From contig NZ_PVTQ01000005.1 in the NCBI RefSeq assembly GCF_003003355.1, forward strand, positions 237,034-301,033: a DNA stretch of 64,000 bases. The letters are read 5' to 3'. Both the position numbers and the translations under genes were made by a program. The DNA is from Donghicola tyrosinivorans (GTDB taxonomy: Bacteria > Pseudomonadota > Alphaproteobacteria > Rhodobacterales > Rhodobacteraceae). Under the pieces are notes generated by a model, which had not been told where the DNA came from, did no database searches, and saw only the letters and a program-made list of their open reading frames with translations. Below, one piece after another: positions 1 through 8,438 of the stretch; position 1 is the stretch's first letter, and each line of letters opens with the position of its first letter.

Positions 1-1050
1 GCGCACCACGTCATGGTTCGAGAACGCCCAACAGGCCCAACCATCAGCGGCGACCTGATCCACATGGTTCAGCACGCGGACGATCTTTGCTGCGGTCAGC
101 GGGTCTTTTTCCAGAAACTCAAAGGCATAGCACATCTGCACACCTTCGCCGTCACGGGTGTATTCGCCCATGATCTCAAGCCCGCGCTGCGCATCGCCCA
201 CTTCGCCTACGGCGGCCGCGCCCGGATACTCATCCAAGAGCGAACGGAAGCGTTTCAGAAAGGCCAGGTTTTCAGGCTGGTTCTTGGAATAGAGGTGGCG
301 CTGGTGGTTATAGGGGTTCACCGAGGGCGCAATGGTGCTGTTGCGTTCTGCCTTGGGCAGCGCCGGGTTCGAGCGCAACTGCGCGTCGTGGAAGTAAAAG
401 TTGATCGTGTCCAGACGGAAGCCATCCACGCCCCGCTCTAGCCAAAAGCGCGTTGCGGCCAGAACCGCATCCTGCACATCGGGATTGTGGAAGTTCAGGT
501 CCGGTTGCGAGACAAGGAAGTTGTGCAGATAGTACTGTTCGCGCCGCGCATCCCACTGCCACGCCGGACCACCAAAGATTGAAAGCCAGTTGTTGGGCGG
601 GGTACCATCCTCTTTCGGGTCGGCCCAGACGTACCAATCGGCTTTGTCGTTGTCGTGGCTGGCACGGCTTTCCACAAACCACGGGTGCTGGTCCGAGGTG
701 TGCGACATGACCAGATCGATCAGCACCTTGATACCGTACTGGTGCGCGGTCTCGATTACCGCGTCGAAATCGGCCAGCGTGCCGAACATCGGATCCACGT
801 CGCAATAGTCGCTGACGTCGTAACCAAAATCCTTCATGGGCGAGATAAAGAACGGCGAAATCCAGATCGCGTCCACCCCGAGCGAGGCGATATACGGCAG
901 GCGCTGCACGATCCCCAGAAGGTCGCCAATGCCGTCGCCGTTGCTGTCCTGATAGCTGCGGGGATAAATCTGGTAGATGACGGCGCCGCGCCACCAGTCG
1001 GGGTTTGCCGCTTTGGTCAGATGGGGTGCCATGTGTGTTTCGTCTTTCAT
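1..1050 (-). CDS. aglA: Alpha-glucosidase, GH13 family (partial, C-terminus beyond left edge)
   Basis: This encodes a cytoplasmic GH13 alpha-glucosidase that would hydrolyse alpha-glucosides imported by the neighbouring AglEFG transporter. The 350 codons visible contain the four GH13 regions: DLVMSH (region I), GFRLDTINF with the nucleophile Asp (region II), AVGEVGD with the acid/base Glu (region III) and FSNHD (region IV) at the very edge. The start MKDETHMAPH puts the N-terminus just before the typical DWWRGAVIYQIYPRS segment. It lies 23 bp downstream of aglG as the last visible gene of the operon. The family is usually about 540 residues, so roughly a third is missing. An ATPase gene (aglK) would be expected further left; it is not visible. 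Confidence 0.93.
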   Translation of the reverse strand, partial: MKDETHMAPHLTKAANPDWWRGAVIYQIYPRSYQDSNGDGIGDLLGIVQRLPYIASLGVDAIWISPFFISPMKDFGYDVSDYCDVDPMFGTLADFDAVIETAHQYGIKVLIDLVMSHTSDQHPWFVESRASHDNDKADWYVWADPKEDGTPPNNWLSIFGGPAWQWDARREQYYLHNFLVSQPDLNFHNPDVQDAVLAATRFWLERGVDGFRLDTINFYFHDAQLRSNPALPKAERNSTIAPSVNPYNHQRHLYSKNQPENLAFLKRFRSLLDEYPGAAAVGEVGDAQRGLEIMGEYTRDGEGVQMCYAFEFLEKDPLTAAKIVRVLNHVDQVAADGWACWAFSNHDVVR

Positions 1051-1073
1051 AGGTCGTCTCAAGGAATGAGGAA

Positions 1074-2210
1074 TTATTTTACCGAGCCAGCCAGCAGGCC
1101 GCGCACCAGATAGCGTTGCATCAGGAAGAAAACCGCGATGGGTACTGCGATCGACACAAAGGCCGCCGTCGCCAGAATACCCCAGTCACCGCCGCGCGAT
1201 CCCAGAAGGTCATCGGCGATCTTGCGGGTCATTACCCAGCTTTCGCTATCCGAAGGCAAGAAGACCTTAGCCACCAGCAGATCGTTCCACGTCCACAGGA
1301 ACTGGAAGATCGCGAATGAAGCCAGCGCCGGAAAGCTGAGCGGTAGCACGATGCGGGTGAAAATCTGGAAATCCGTCGCCCCGTCTACCTTCGCGCCTTC
1401 GATGATGTCCTTGGGCAAGCCCACCATGTAGTTGCGCAAAAGGTAGATCGCCAGCGGCAGACCAAAGCCCGTATGGGCTAGCCAGATGCCGACAAAGCTT
1501 TGACCGATGCCAATGTCATTGTGCAGGCGCAACAGCGGCACCAGAGCCAGCTGCAACGGTACGACCAGCAGACCAACGATGCCCGCGATCAGGAAGCCAC
1601 GGCCCGGAAACTCCATCCACGCCAAGGCGTAGGCGGCGAAGGCTGCGATGAGGATCGGGATCACGGTCGAGGGGATCGTCACGGTAAAGGTGTTGATAAA
1701 GGCCTGCGCCATCCCGTTGGAATAGAGCACACGCTCATAGTTGCCGGTGGTGAATTCCGGCGGCACGGCCGCGGCGAAGTAAACGCGCTGGCCTTTGGCG
1801 CTGGGGGCCTCGGGGGTGCGCATCTCAAAGGTGCCATCACCGTTGACGGTCAGGGTGCCGCCACCTTTGAGGTCTACGCTCTCGCCCGCTGTGATCCCAG
1901 TGGGATCAGAACGGCTGATCCCGAAAGCTACAACCTTTGCGCCCACTTGCGCATCGCTGCCCTCATAGATCGAGCCGGTCAGGACGAACGCCCCGCCCTC
2001 TTGCACCGCTTCGCCCGCAACGCGGGTGCCGAAGGTCTGCTCGGCGGGGAACGGTGCCTGCCACCACGGGCTGGCCGAGATGTCATCGCGGTCCCGGAAG
2101 GATGATACAAACAGGCCCACGGTCGGAATGAGCCACAGCACCACAAGGATCAACACGGTGATGCGGGTGACCCATGTGAGGGCGGATTTATGTCCGGCGA
2201 TATTCTCCAT
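1074..2210 (-). CDS. aglG: Alpha-glucoside ABC transporter permease
   Basis: This is an inner-membrane permease of the MalG type, the second of two permeases that carry alpha-glucosides across the membrane. It has 378 residues. One N-terminal membrane segment (about residues 14-34) is followed by a long periplasmic insertion of roughly 110 residues containing a GGTLTVNGDGTF stretch. The five C-terminal segments and the EAA loop (PKDIIEGAKVDGATDFQIF) that contacts the ATPase come after. The insertion is larger than in MalG, but to my knowledge AglG proteins are of this length. The gene sits 10 bp after aglF, so the two are co-transcribed. The ATPase partner is not in the window. Confidence 0.93.
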   Translation of the reverse strand: MENIAGHKSALTWVTRITVLILVVLWLIPTVGLFVSSFRDRDDISASPWWQAPFPAEQTFGTRVAGEAVQEGGAFVLTGSIYEGSDAQVGAKVVAFGISRSDPTGITAGESVDLKGGGTLTVNGDGTFEMRTPEAPSAKGQRVYFAAAVPPEFTTGNYERVLYSNGMAQAFINTFTVTIPSTVIPILIAAFAAYALAWMEFPGRGFLIAGIVGLLVVPLQLALVPLLRLHNDIGIGQSFVGIWLAHTGFGLPLAIYLLRNYMVGLPKDIIEGAKVDGATDFQIFTRIVLPLSFPALASFAIFQFLWTWNDLLVAKVFLPSDSESWVMTRKIADDLLGSRGGDWGILATAAFVSIAVPIAVFFLMQRYLVRGLLAGSVK

Positions 2211-2220
2211 GTTCTCCCCC

Positions 2221-3201
2221 TCAGCGCATTTCTTTGCGCGCTTGCGCGATGTTCCAGATCATCACCGGCAGTACCAGAACCATGATCACCAGCGCCACAG
2301 CCGTGGCTCGGCCATCGTCGCGGAACATGTATTCCATCATGTAACTGGGCAGGATCTGGGTGCCAAAGTTGCCGCCCGTCATGGTGTAGACGATGTCAAA
2401 GACCTTCAGCACAAGGATGGTGATGGTGGTCCAGACCACCAGAATGGTCCCCATGATCTGAGGCACCTGAATTTTGAAGAAAATCTGGAACGGGTTGGCA
2501 CCGTCCAGAATGGCGGCCTCTATGGTCTCTTCGGGGATACCGCGCAGGGCGGCCGAGAGGATCACCATGGCAAAGCCAGTCTGAATCCAGATCAGGATGA
2601 CCATCAGGAACACGTTGTTCCAGAACGGCACCTGTAGCGGGTCAATCGGGCTGTCCGCGCCAAAGAAGATGCGAATGGCGTTCAGCATCCCGATGTTGGG
2701 ATCGTTGGAATAGACGAACTTCCAGATCAGCGAGGCACCGACAAAGCTGATGGCCATCGGCATGAAGATCAGGGATTTGGCGATACCGCCCCACTTCAGC
2801 TTGTCAGTCAGCTGCGCGATCACTAGACCAAGAAAGGTGGCCATCGCAGGCACAATCAGCACCCAGAGAAAGTTGTTGAAGACCGCGCTGCGGAATTCGG
2901 GATCGACAGACAGGTTCTTGTAGTTCTGCATCCCCACAAACACATCACCCGACCGGTCATACATGGACCGCCAGAAGCTGCCCACCACCGGATAGACCAG
3001 ATAGAGGCACAGGGCGAACAGCGCGGGGGCCAGAAACAGCCAAGGACGGACGGCATTGGCGCGGTTGATATTGCGCCCGGCGTCATCGTTGCGGGCCGGA
3101 AAAATCAGCCGATCCAGAACCAGATTGGAAAAGTAAAAGTAGCCGACGCAGCCAAAGACCCCGATCAGGATCGTCAGCACACCCTGCATGAGCGGACCCA
3201 T
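2221..3201 (-). CDS. aglF: Alpha-glucoside ABC transporter permease
   Basis: This is an inner-membrane permease of the MalF type, partner of AglG. The start chosen is the ATG at 3201 (MGPLMQGVLTILIG), which has a GGGAGA ribosome site just upstream; the reading frame stays open to 3405 but without a convincing start. The protein has 326 residues. It begins with a membrane segment and a short charged loop, then the typical block of segments with PWLFLAPALFALCLYLVYP, and carries the EAA loop PEETIEAAILDGANPFQIF near the C-terminus. It follows aglE by about 110 bp, a gap that holds a strong hairpin, and precedes aglG by 19 bp between start and stop. Confidence 0.93.
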   Translation of the reverse strand: MGPLMQGVLTILIGVFGCVGYFYFSNLVLDRLIFPARNDDAGRNINRANAVRPWLFLAPALFALCLYLVYPVVGSFWRSMYDRSGDVFVGMQNYKNLSVDPEFRSAVFNNFLWVLIVPAMATFLGLVIAQLTDKLKWGGIAKSLIFMPMAISFVGASLIWKFVYSNDPNIGMLNAIRIFFGADSPIDPLQVPFWNNVFLMVILIWIQTGFAMVILSAALRGIPEETIEAAILDGANPFQIFFKIQVPQIMGTILVVWTTITILVLKVFDIVYTMTGGNFGTQILPSYMMEYMFRDDGRATAVALVIMVLVLPVMIWNIAQARKEMR

Positions 3202-3266
3202 TGGTCTGTCTCCCGGATTAAGGCTGAAAGAGTGCGGCCCACACTGACGCGGGCCGCGAGTTTGAA

Positions 3267-3292
3267 CTCCCGCGCTTATGAGCGCGCGGGAG
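3267..3292 (-). other. Intercistronic hairpin between aglE and aglF
   Basis: Nine-base arms CTCCCGCGC and GCGCGGGAG flank an eight-base loop, with no run of T after either arm. The position, directly after the binding-protein gene and before the permease genes, matches the intercistronic hairpins of other sugar ABC operons, which protect the upstream message so that more binding protein than permease is made. That role here is inferred from position and shape. Confidence 0.6.
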
Positions 3293-3310
3293 CATGGGTT
3301 TGGAACGGTC

Positions 3311-4663
3311 TTACTTGATTTCGTTCCAGCGGCTCTGGATCGCAGCAGCGACTTCGCCTGCGTCTTTGCCAGTGGTGTAGTCCACCATGCCGGTCCAGAA
3401 CGCACCTGCGCCGATCTCGCCGGGCATCAGGTCCGAACCGTCAAAGCGGAAGGTGGTCGCGTTTTGCAGGATCTCGCCCATCGCGCGCTCGCTATCGGTG
3501 TTATAGAGCGCGGTGTTGACGCCAGCATGTGCGGTCAGGAAGCCGCCCTGAGCCATCCATGCTTCATGCGCGATCGGCAGCTTCATGAACTCAAGGAAGA
3601 CGTTGGTTGCTTCGCTGGGGTTGGTGACGGCGAACAGCGCGCCTGCACCCAGAACGGGGTTACCCAGATCTTTGTCCGCGTAGCTGGGGAAGTAGAAGAA
3701 ATCCACGTCCTCGCCCACAGTGGTGCCTTCGGGGAAGAAGGCGGGGATGAACGATGCCTGACGGTGCATGTAGCACTTGGGCGGCAGCGAGAAGAGACCG
3801 GTGGGGCTGTCACGGAAATCGGTGCTGGCCACGGCCTCGGGGCCGCCATCAGCGTAACCTTCGGTGCGGGCGAACCAGCCGAATTCATTGATCGCGCCAA
3901 GCACTGCCGGATCATCGAAGGGGATCTCGTTCTTGACCCACTGGTCATAGACCGACGGGGGCTGGGTGCGCAGCATCAGGTCCTCGACCCAGTCGGTTGC
4001 GGGCCAGCCGGTGGCCGCACCAGAACCCAGACCGATACACCAAGGGGTGCCGCCATCATCGACGATCTGCTGGGTCAGCGCCTTGAGGTCTTCCATCGTA
4101 GTGGGGATCTCATAGCCTGCCTCTTCGAAGGCTTCGGGCACGAACCAGACCAGCGACTTCAGGTCAACGCGGTAGAAGAAACCATAAAGCTGGTCGTTAC
4201 CGTCCTTGTCCGCATAGGTGCCCAGATCAACCCAGGACTGACCGGCGGCAAAGTTGTCCTTCACCCAATCGCCAGTGCCTTCGGCCAGCGGGGTCAGCAG
4301 ACCCTTCTTGGCCATGTCCGCTGCCAGACCGGGCTGCGGGAAGGCGGCAAGGTTCGGGGCCGATCCGGCCTCGGCCGAGATCACGATGTCCTGCTCAAAG
4401 CTGTCCGAACCCGAATACTCAACGGTCGCGCCGGTTGCGGCTTCGAAATAATCCAGAACTGCCTCAACGCGTTCCTTTTCGTTGCCAGTCCATGCGCCGG
4501 TGATCGAGATAGTCTGACCGGTCAGATCATTGGCGTCAGCGAAGGCCTGATAGCTGTCCCAGTGGAAATCTCCCTCACCCACGGGGAACATCAGATCCTG
4601 CGCGCCAGCTTGACCAGCAAACATGGCCGACACAGCAGCGCCGGCGAATAGTACATTTTTCAT
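3311..4663 (-). CDS. aglE: Alpha-glucoside ABC transporter substrate-binding protein
   Basis: This is the periplasmic family 1 solute-binding protein that captures alpha-glucosides for AglFG. The start at 4663 (MKNVLFAGAAV) is preferred because a GGGAGG ribosome site lies six bases upstream; the ATG at 4669 would sit directly on that site. The protein has 450 residues with an Sec signal peptide ending near AGQAGA. The mature part begins QDLMFPVGEGDF and carries the GAWTGNEKERVEAVLDYFEAATG segment typical of sugar-binding proteins. It is the first gene of the minus-strand operon and faces aglR across a 245-bp intergenic region that holds two LacI-type operators. Confidence 0.94.
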   Translation of the reverse strand: MKNVLFAGAAVSAMFAGQAGAQDLMFPVGEGDFHWDSYQAFADANDLTGQTISITGAWTGNEKERVEAVLDYFEAATGATVEYSGSDSFEQDIVISAEAGSAPNLAAFPQPGLAADMAKKGLLTPLAEGTGDWVKDNFAAGQSWVDLGTYADKDGNDQLYGFFYRVDLKSLVWFVPEAFEEAGYEIPTTMEDLKALTQQIVDDGGTPWCIGLGSGAATGWPATDWVEDLMLRTQPPSVYDQWVKNEIPFDDPAVLGAINEFGWFARTEGYADGGPEAVASTDFRDSPTGLFSLPPKCYMHRQASFIPAFFPEGTTVGEDVDFFYFPSYADKDLGNPVLGAGALFAVTNPSEATNVFLEFMKLPIAHEAWMAQGGFLTAHAGVNTALYNTDSERAMGEILQNATTFRFDGSDLMPGEIGAGAFWTGMVDYTTGKDAGEVAAAIQSRWNEIK

Positions 4664-4708
4664 AAGCATCCTCCCAAGAAGCTCAAAGTCGCTTCGAATC
4701 CGTAATTT

Positions 4709-4720
4709 CAAAGCGCTTTG
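4709..4720. promoter_or_regulatory. LacI-family operator (aglE side)
   Basis: CAAAGCGCTTTG is a perfect 12-bp palindrome with a central CG, the usual form of a LacI/GalR-family operator. It lies 46 bp upstream of the aglE start. On the minus strand a TTGACT hexamer (complement of 4753-4758) sits upstream and could be the -35 element of the aglE promoter, with the operator downstream of it. AglR, encoded next door, is the obvious ligand. Confidence 0.75.
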
Positions 4721-4845
4721 GGTGGCGCAAACGTGCTGCACGACCCAGCTTAAGTCAATCCTCTTTATCACAACGCCCCTCAAATATCAAATTCACAAGG
4801 GATTTCGCGCATACGCAGCATTGCACCCGCAGCTTAATTGTTTCT

Positions 4846-4874
4846 TTGACGTGGGCAGGATTTGACTTTAGGGT
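4846..4874 (+). promoter_or_regulatory. Candidate promoter of aglR
   Basis: TTGACG (4846-4851) is followed after 17 bases by TAGGGT (4869-4874). The -35 match is good and the -10 weak. The position immediately before the second LacI-type operator and 35 bp before the aglR start codon makes it the most likely autoregulated promoter. Confidence 0.4.
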
Positions 4875-4883
4875 GCCAAAACT

Positions 4884-4895
4884 CAAACCGCTTTG
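4884..4895. promoter_or_regulatory. LacI-family operator (aglR side)
   Basis: CAAACCGCTTTG is a near-perfect match to the palindrome at 4709-4720, differing at one base of the left arm. It lies 13 bp before the aglR start codon, within the expected transcript start region, so occupancy would repress aglR and the beta-glucosidase-glucokinase genes behind it. Confidence 0.7.
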
Positions 4896-4908
4896 AAGGC
4901 CCTGAACG

Positions 4909-5937
4909 ATGAACCTCAAGCAACTTTCGGAAACGCTGGGACTGTCCCAGACGACGGTCAGCCGCGCGTTGAACGGTTACCCCGAAGTGGCCGAGGCCAC
5001 GCGCCTGCGGGTTCAGCAAGCCGCCCGTCGCTATGGCTACCAGCCCAACATCGGCGCACAGCGTCTGGCCCGCGGTCACAGCAGGACGATAGGGCACGTT
5101 ATCCCCCTGTCGACGCAGCATGAAATGGTGAACCCCGTGTTTGCAGATTTCATCGCTGGCGCGGGGGAACGGTATTCCGCCGCCGGCTACGACATGCAGC
5201 TGACCATCGTCGAAGACCGCCGCGAGGAAGAAATCTACGTAGAGATGAAGTCCCAAGGCAAAGTGGACGGTGTCATCGTCCACGGCCCCTTGATGGATGA
5301 TCCACGCATTCCCTTTCTGGCAGACCTTGCGCTGCCCTTCGTGGTTCACGGACGGGCCAGCGACTGCAAGACGCCCTATTCATGGGTGGATGTGAACAAC
5401 GTCCGCGCGTTCGAGCGTGCGACGGACTTTCTGATCTCGCTAGGCCACAGCAGGATCGGGATCATCAACGGGCTTGAGCATATGGACTTTGCCCACCGCC
5501 GTCTGCACGGCTATGAGGCCGCAATGTTCCGCGCGGGCCTGACATCCGATCCAACGTGGCACTACGCGGGCGAGATGACCGAGATTAACGGCTACCGCGC
5601 TATGAAGGACATCCTCAGCCATCCGGTGCATCCGACGGCCGTTGTGGTGTCCAGCTATATCAGCACCTTGGGCGTGCGCCGCGCCTTGGACGAAGCGGGA
5701 CTGAAGGTGGGACGCGATGTGTCGGTCATCACCTTTGACGATGACCTGTCGTACCTGCGCAACGGCGAGGATATCCCGATTTACACGGCGATCCGGTCCT
5801 CGGTCAGGCAAGCGGGGCGCTTGTCCGCAGATATGCTGATCCACCAGATTGAAAACCCCGGCAGCCCGCCGACGAACCATCTGCTTGAGGCTGCCTTGAT
5901 CGTGGGGGGCTCGACCGGCCCCGCCCCGCAGGAGTAA
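4909..5937 (+). CDS. aglR: LacI-family transcriptional repressor of glucoside genes
   Basis: This is a LacI/GalR-family regulator of 342 residues. The N-terminal helix-turn-helix (MNLKQLSETLGLSQTTVSRA) and hinge helix (residues about 45-60) precede a periplasmic-binding-protein-like sensor domain. It stands divergent from aglE and directly upstream of the beta-glucosidase and glucokinase genes (5 bp to the next start), as AglR does in rhizobial agl clusters. It probably represses both sides through the operators at 4709 and 4884 and is released by an imported glucoside or its breakdown product; the inducer cannot be read from sequence. Confidence 0.88.
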   Translation: MNLKQLSETLGLSQTTVSRALNGYPEVAEATRLRVQQAARRYGYQPNIGAQRLARGHSRTIGHVIPLSTQHEMVNPVFADFIAGAGERYSAAGYDMQLTIVEDRREEEIYVEMKSQGKVDGVIVHGPLMDDPRIPFLADLALPFVVHGRASDCKTPYSWVDVNNVRAFERATDFLISLGHSRIGIINGLEHMDFAHRRLHGYEAAMFRAGLTSDPTWHYAGEMTEINGYRAMKDILSHPVHPTAVVVSSYISTLGVRRALDEAGLKVGRDVSVITFDDDLSYLRNGEDIPIYTAIRSSVRQAGRLSADMLIHQIENPGSPPTNHLLEAALIVGGSTGPAPQE

Positions 5938-5941
5938 TCCG

Positions 5942-7267
5942 ATGAATTTCAAACGTTCCGACTTTCCCGCAGGTTTCCTGTTCGGGGCGGCAACCTCGTC
6001 CTACCAGATCGAAGGCCACGCCTTTGGCGGCGCAGGCCCGACCCACTGGGACAGCTTTGCCGCCACACCCGGCAATGTTGTCCGCGCCGAAACCGGCGCG
6101 ACTGCCTGCGATCACTATCACCGTTACGAAGAAGATCTGGACCTGATGCAGGCGGCGGGCTTTGACGCCTACCGCTTTTCCACCAGTTGGGCGCGGGTTC
6201 TGCCTGAAGGACGCGGCACCCCGAACGCAGAGGGCTTGGATTTCTACGACCGCCTGACCGACGCGATGCTGGAACGGGGATTGAGACCCTGCGCGACCCT
6301 CTATCATTGGGAACTGCCCCAAGCGCTGGCCGATCAAGGAGGCTGGCGCAATGCGGACATGCCCGAATGGTTCGCTGACTTTACCCACGTCATCATGGGG
6401 CGCATCGGTGACCGGATGCACAGTGTTGCCCCGATCAATGAGCCGTGGTGCGTCACGTGGCTTAGCCACTTTCTAGGCATCCACGCGCCCGGCATGCGCG
6501 ACATCCGCGCCACCGCCCGCGCCATGCACCATGTCCTGAAATCCCACGGCCGCGCGATCGAGGTTATGCGTGACATGGGCATGACCAATCTGGGCGGGGT
6601 CTTCAACATGGAGGCCGCCCTGCCCGCCTCTTCCAGCCGCGACGACTTTGCCGCCGCCGCCCGCTATGACGCCTATTACAATCGCTTCTTTCTGCAGGGC
6701 ATCTTTCAACGCAGCTATCCCGAACTGGTGCTAGAGGGGCTAGAGCCTCATCTGCCCGCGAACTGGCAGGACGATTTTGCCACCATCGGCCAGCCGCTGG
6801 ATTGGGTGGGTCTGAACTACTACACCTGCAAACGGATCAGCGCCGATCCCGAGGCCGCCTGGCCTTCGCTGCGCGAAGGTGTCGGCCCCTTGCCGCAAAC
6901 CCAGATGGGCTGGGAAATTTACCCCCAAGGCCTGCATGATTTCATCATGCGCACCGCCAAGGAATACGCGGGCGATCTGCCGATCCTGATCACCGAAAAC
7001 GGGATGGCGAATGGCGATATGCTGGTGTCAGGCGCAGTGCCCGACCAGCCGCGCATCGACTATCTGAACGCCCATATCGCCGAGGTGCGCCGCGCCATCG
7101 ATGAAGGCGCAAACGTGCAAGGGTATTTCTGCTGGTCGCTTCTGGACAACTATGAGTGGTCCTTGGGCTATGAAAAGCGGTTCGGGCTGGTGCATGTGGA
7201 TTTTGACACCTTGAAGCGGACCCCCAAAGCGTCTTATGACGCCCTCAAGTTAGCGCTATCACGATAA
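5942..7267 (+). CDS. Beta-glucosidase, GH1 family
   Basis: This is a cytoplasmic family 1 glycoside hydrolase of 441 residues that releases glucose from beta-glucosides. The N-terminal FLFGAATSSYQIEG signature, the acid/base Glu in NEP (about residue 167) and the nucleophile Glu in ITENG (about residue 352) are all present, as is the C-terminal WSLLDNYEW segment. There is no signal peptide. It starts 5 bp after aglR and is followed 22 bp later by glucokinase, so glucose released here can be phosphorylated by the next gene product. Its natural substrate could be a plant- or alga-derived beta-glucoside; this is not determined by the sequence. Confidence 0.92.
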   Translation: MNFKRSDFPAGFLFGAATSSYQIEGHAFGGAGPTHWDSFAATPGNVVRAETGATACDHYHRYEEDLDLMQAAGFDAYRFSTSWARVLPEGRGTPNAEGLDFYDRLTDAMLERGLRPCATLYHWELPQALADQGGWRNADMPEWFADFTHVIMGRIGDRMHSVAPINEPWCVTWLSHFLGIHAPGMRDIRATARAMHHVLKSHGRAIEVMRDMGMTNLGGVFNMEAALPASSSRDDFAAAARYDAYYNRFFLQGIFQRSYPELVLEGLEPHLPANWQDDFATIGQPLDWVGLNYYTCKRISADPEAAWPSLREGVGPLPQTQMGWEIYPQGLHDFIMRTAKEYAGDLPILITENGMANGDMLVSGAVPDQPRIDYLNAHIAEVRRAIDEGANVQGYFCWSLLDNYEWSLGYEKRFGLVHVDFDTLKRTPKASYDALKLALSR

Positions 7268-7288
7268 GCCAACCCGAGGATGGATAGA

Positions 7289-8266
7289 ATGGACCAGACG
7301 GCCCCGCTGAGTATCGTCGCAGACATTGGCGGCACCAACACCCGCATCGCTCTGGCGCGGGGGACCGAGATCCTGCACGACACCATCACCCGCTTTAAGA
7401 ACGCGGGCGAGCCAAATTTCCCGCCTCTGCTGGAACGGTTTCTGGCCGCACATCCCGACGCAAAGCCCGAAGCTTGCTGTGTGGCCGCCGCAGGCCCCGT
7501 CCGTGACGGGCGGGTCGAGATGACGAACCTGTCGTGGGTATTCGACAAGGACGATCTGGCCAAAGCCACTGGCGCGAATGTGATCGCGACGCTGAACGAC
7601 ATGCAGGCGCAGGGGCACGCACTGCCCTTCCTGAAGGATGAAGCCAAGACCTGTCTGCGCAAAGGCCATGAGGCCAGCCCGCAGGCGGCGATGCTGATCG
7701 TGGGCATCGGAACCGGCATGAATATCGCCCCCGTCTATCACAGCGCGGCAGGCACGCTGGTTCCCCCCGCCGAGGCAGGCCATCCCTTGCTGGCCGTCCG
7801 CAGCCCCGAGAACCTGCGCCTGAGCCAGTATATCGAGGCGAACTATGGCTTCCCGTCCGTCGAAGAGGTCATGTCGGGCCGCGGCGTGTCGCGGGTTTAC
7901 GAGTGGCTCTCGTCCGAGGCTGGCAACAAGCAGATCCTTGATCCGGCCGAGATCATGAAGCGGGTCGAGGATGGCTGGGACCCGCTGGCGACCGAGACCG
8001 CGCGGCACTTTGTCCAGATCATGGGCAGCGTCTGTGGCAATCTGGCCCTGACCCTGCTGCCCTTTGGCGGCATCTATCTGATCGGCGGCGTGGCGCGGGC
8101 TTTTGCGCCATTGCTGGGATCGATGGGCTTTGAAGAGAGCTTCCGCGATCTGGGGCGGTTCGGGGACTTTGTGGACCAGTTCGGCATCTGGATGGTCGAG
8201 GATGATTATGCGGCGCTGACCGGCTGCGCATCGCACGTCCAAGACCTGTTGCAGCGTCCGCACTGA
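7289..8266 (+). CDS. glk: Glucokinase
   Basis: This is an ATP-dependent glucokinase of the E. coli Glk type (not ROK), converting glucose to glucose-6-phosphate. The phosphate-binding motif ADIGGTNTRIALARG is at the N-terminus, followed by AAAGPVRDGRVEMTNLSW and the glycine-rich GIGTGMNIAP. The start at 7289 is chosen because CGAGGA lies eight bases upstream; an in-frame ATG at 7280 overlaps that site. The protein has 325 residues, normal for the family. It is the last gene of the aglR-beta-glucosidase-glk operon and is followed by a strong terminator. Confidence 0.92.
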   Translation: MDQTAPLSIVADIGGTNTRIALARGTEILHDTITRFKNAGEPNFPPLLERFLAAHPDAKPEACCVAAAGPVRDGRVEMTNLSWVFDKDDLAKATGANVIATLNDMQAQGHALPFLKDEAKTCLRKGHEASPQAAMLIVGIGTGMNIAPVYHSAAGTLVPPAEAGHPLLAVRSPENLRLSQYIEANYGFPSVEEVMSGRGVSRVYEWLSSEAGNKQILDPAEIMKRVEDGWDPLATETARHFVQIMGSVCGNLALTLLPFGGIYLIGGVARAFAPLLGSMGFEESFRDLGRFGDFVDQFGIWMVEDDYAALTGCASHVQDLLQRPH

Positions 8267-8304
8267 TCGTTTGAGCGTGGCCGGATTGGCGGCCGTCCAG
8301 AGGT

Positions 8305-8326
8305 GAGTATTTAGTTCAAGAAGAAG
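8305..8326. repeat. Recurrent intergenic GAGTATTT...AAGAAG element, copy 1
   Basis: GAGTATTTAGTTCAAGAAGAAG lies between glk and its terminator. It shares the GAGTATTT head and AAGAAG tail with three other plus-strand elements in this window (8391, 12721, 12779) and one minus-strand element (39281). Confidence 0.5.
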
Positions 8327-8329
8327 CTG

Positions 8330-8364
8330 TAAGGCGCGGGAATTCCTGCGCCTTATTTGTTTTT
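8330..8364 (+). terminator. Rho-independent terminator after glk
   Basis: Arms TAAGGCGC (8330-8337) and GCGCCTTA (8348-8355) enclose GGGAATTCCT, whose GGAATTCC core can extend the stem. A T-rich run follows (TTTGTTTTTG). This closes the aglR operon. Confidence 0.85.
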
Positions 8365-8390
8365 GCTTTACCTGCTTCGATGGCGGGATT

Positions 8391-8414
8391 TTGAGTATTT
8401 TTGCAATAAAGAAG
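8391..8414. repeat. Recurrent intergenic GAGTATTT...AAGAAG element, copy 2
   Basis: TTGAGTATTT is followed by TTGCAATAAAGAAG. It lies between the glk terminator and the stop codon of the convergent secreted-protein gene and closely resembles the copy at 12721. Confidence 0.55.
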
Positions 8415-8438
8415 CCGGATTTGAGTGTGTGGACCGGC

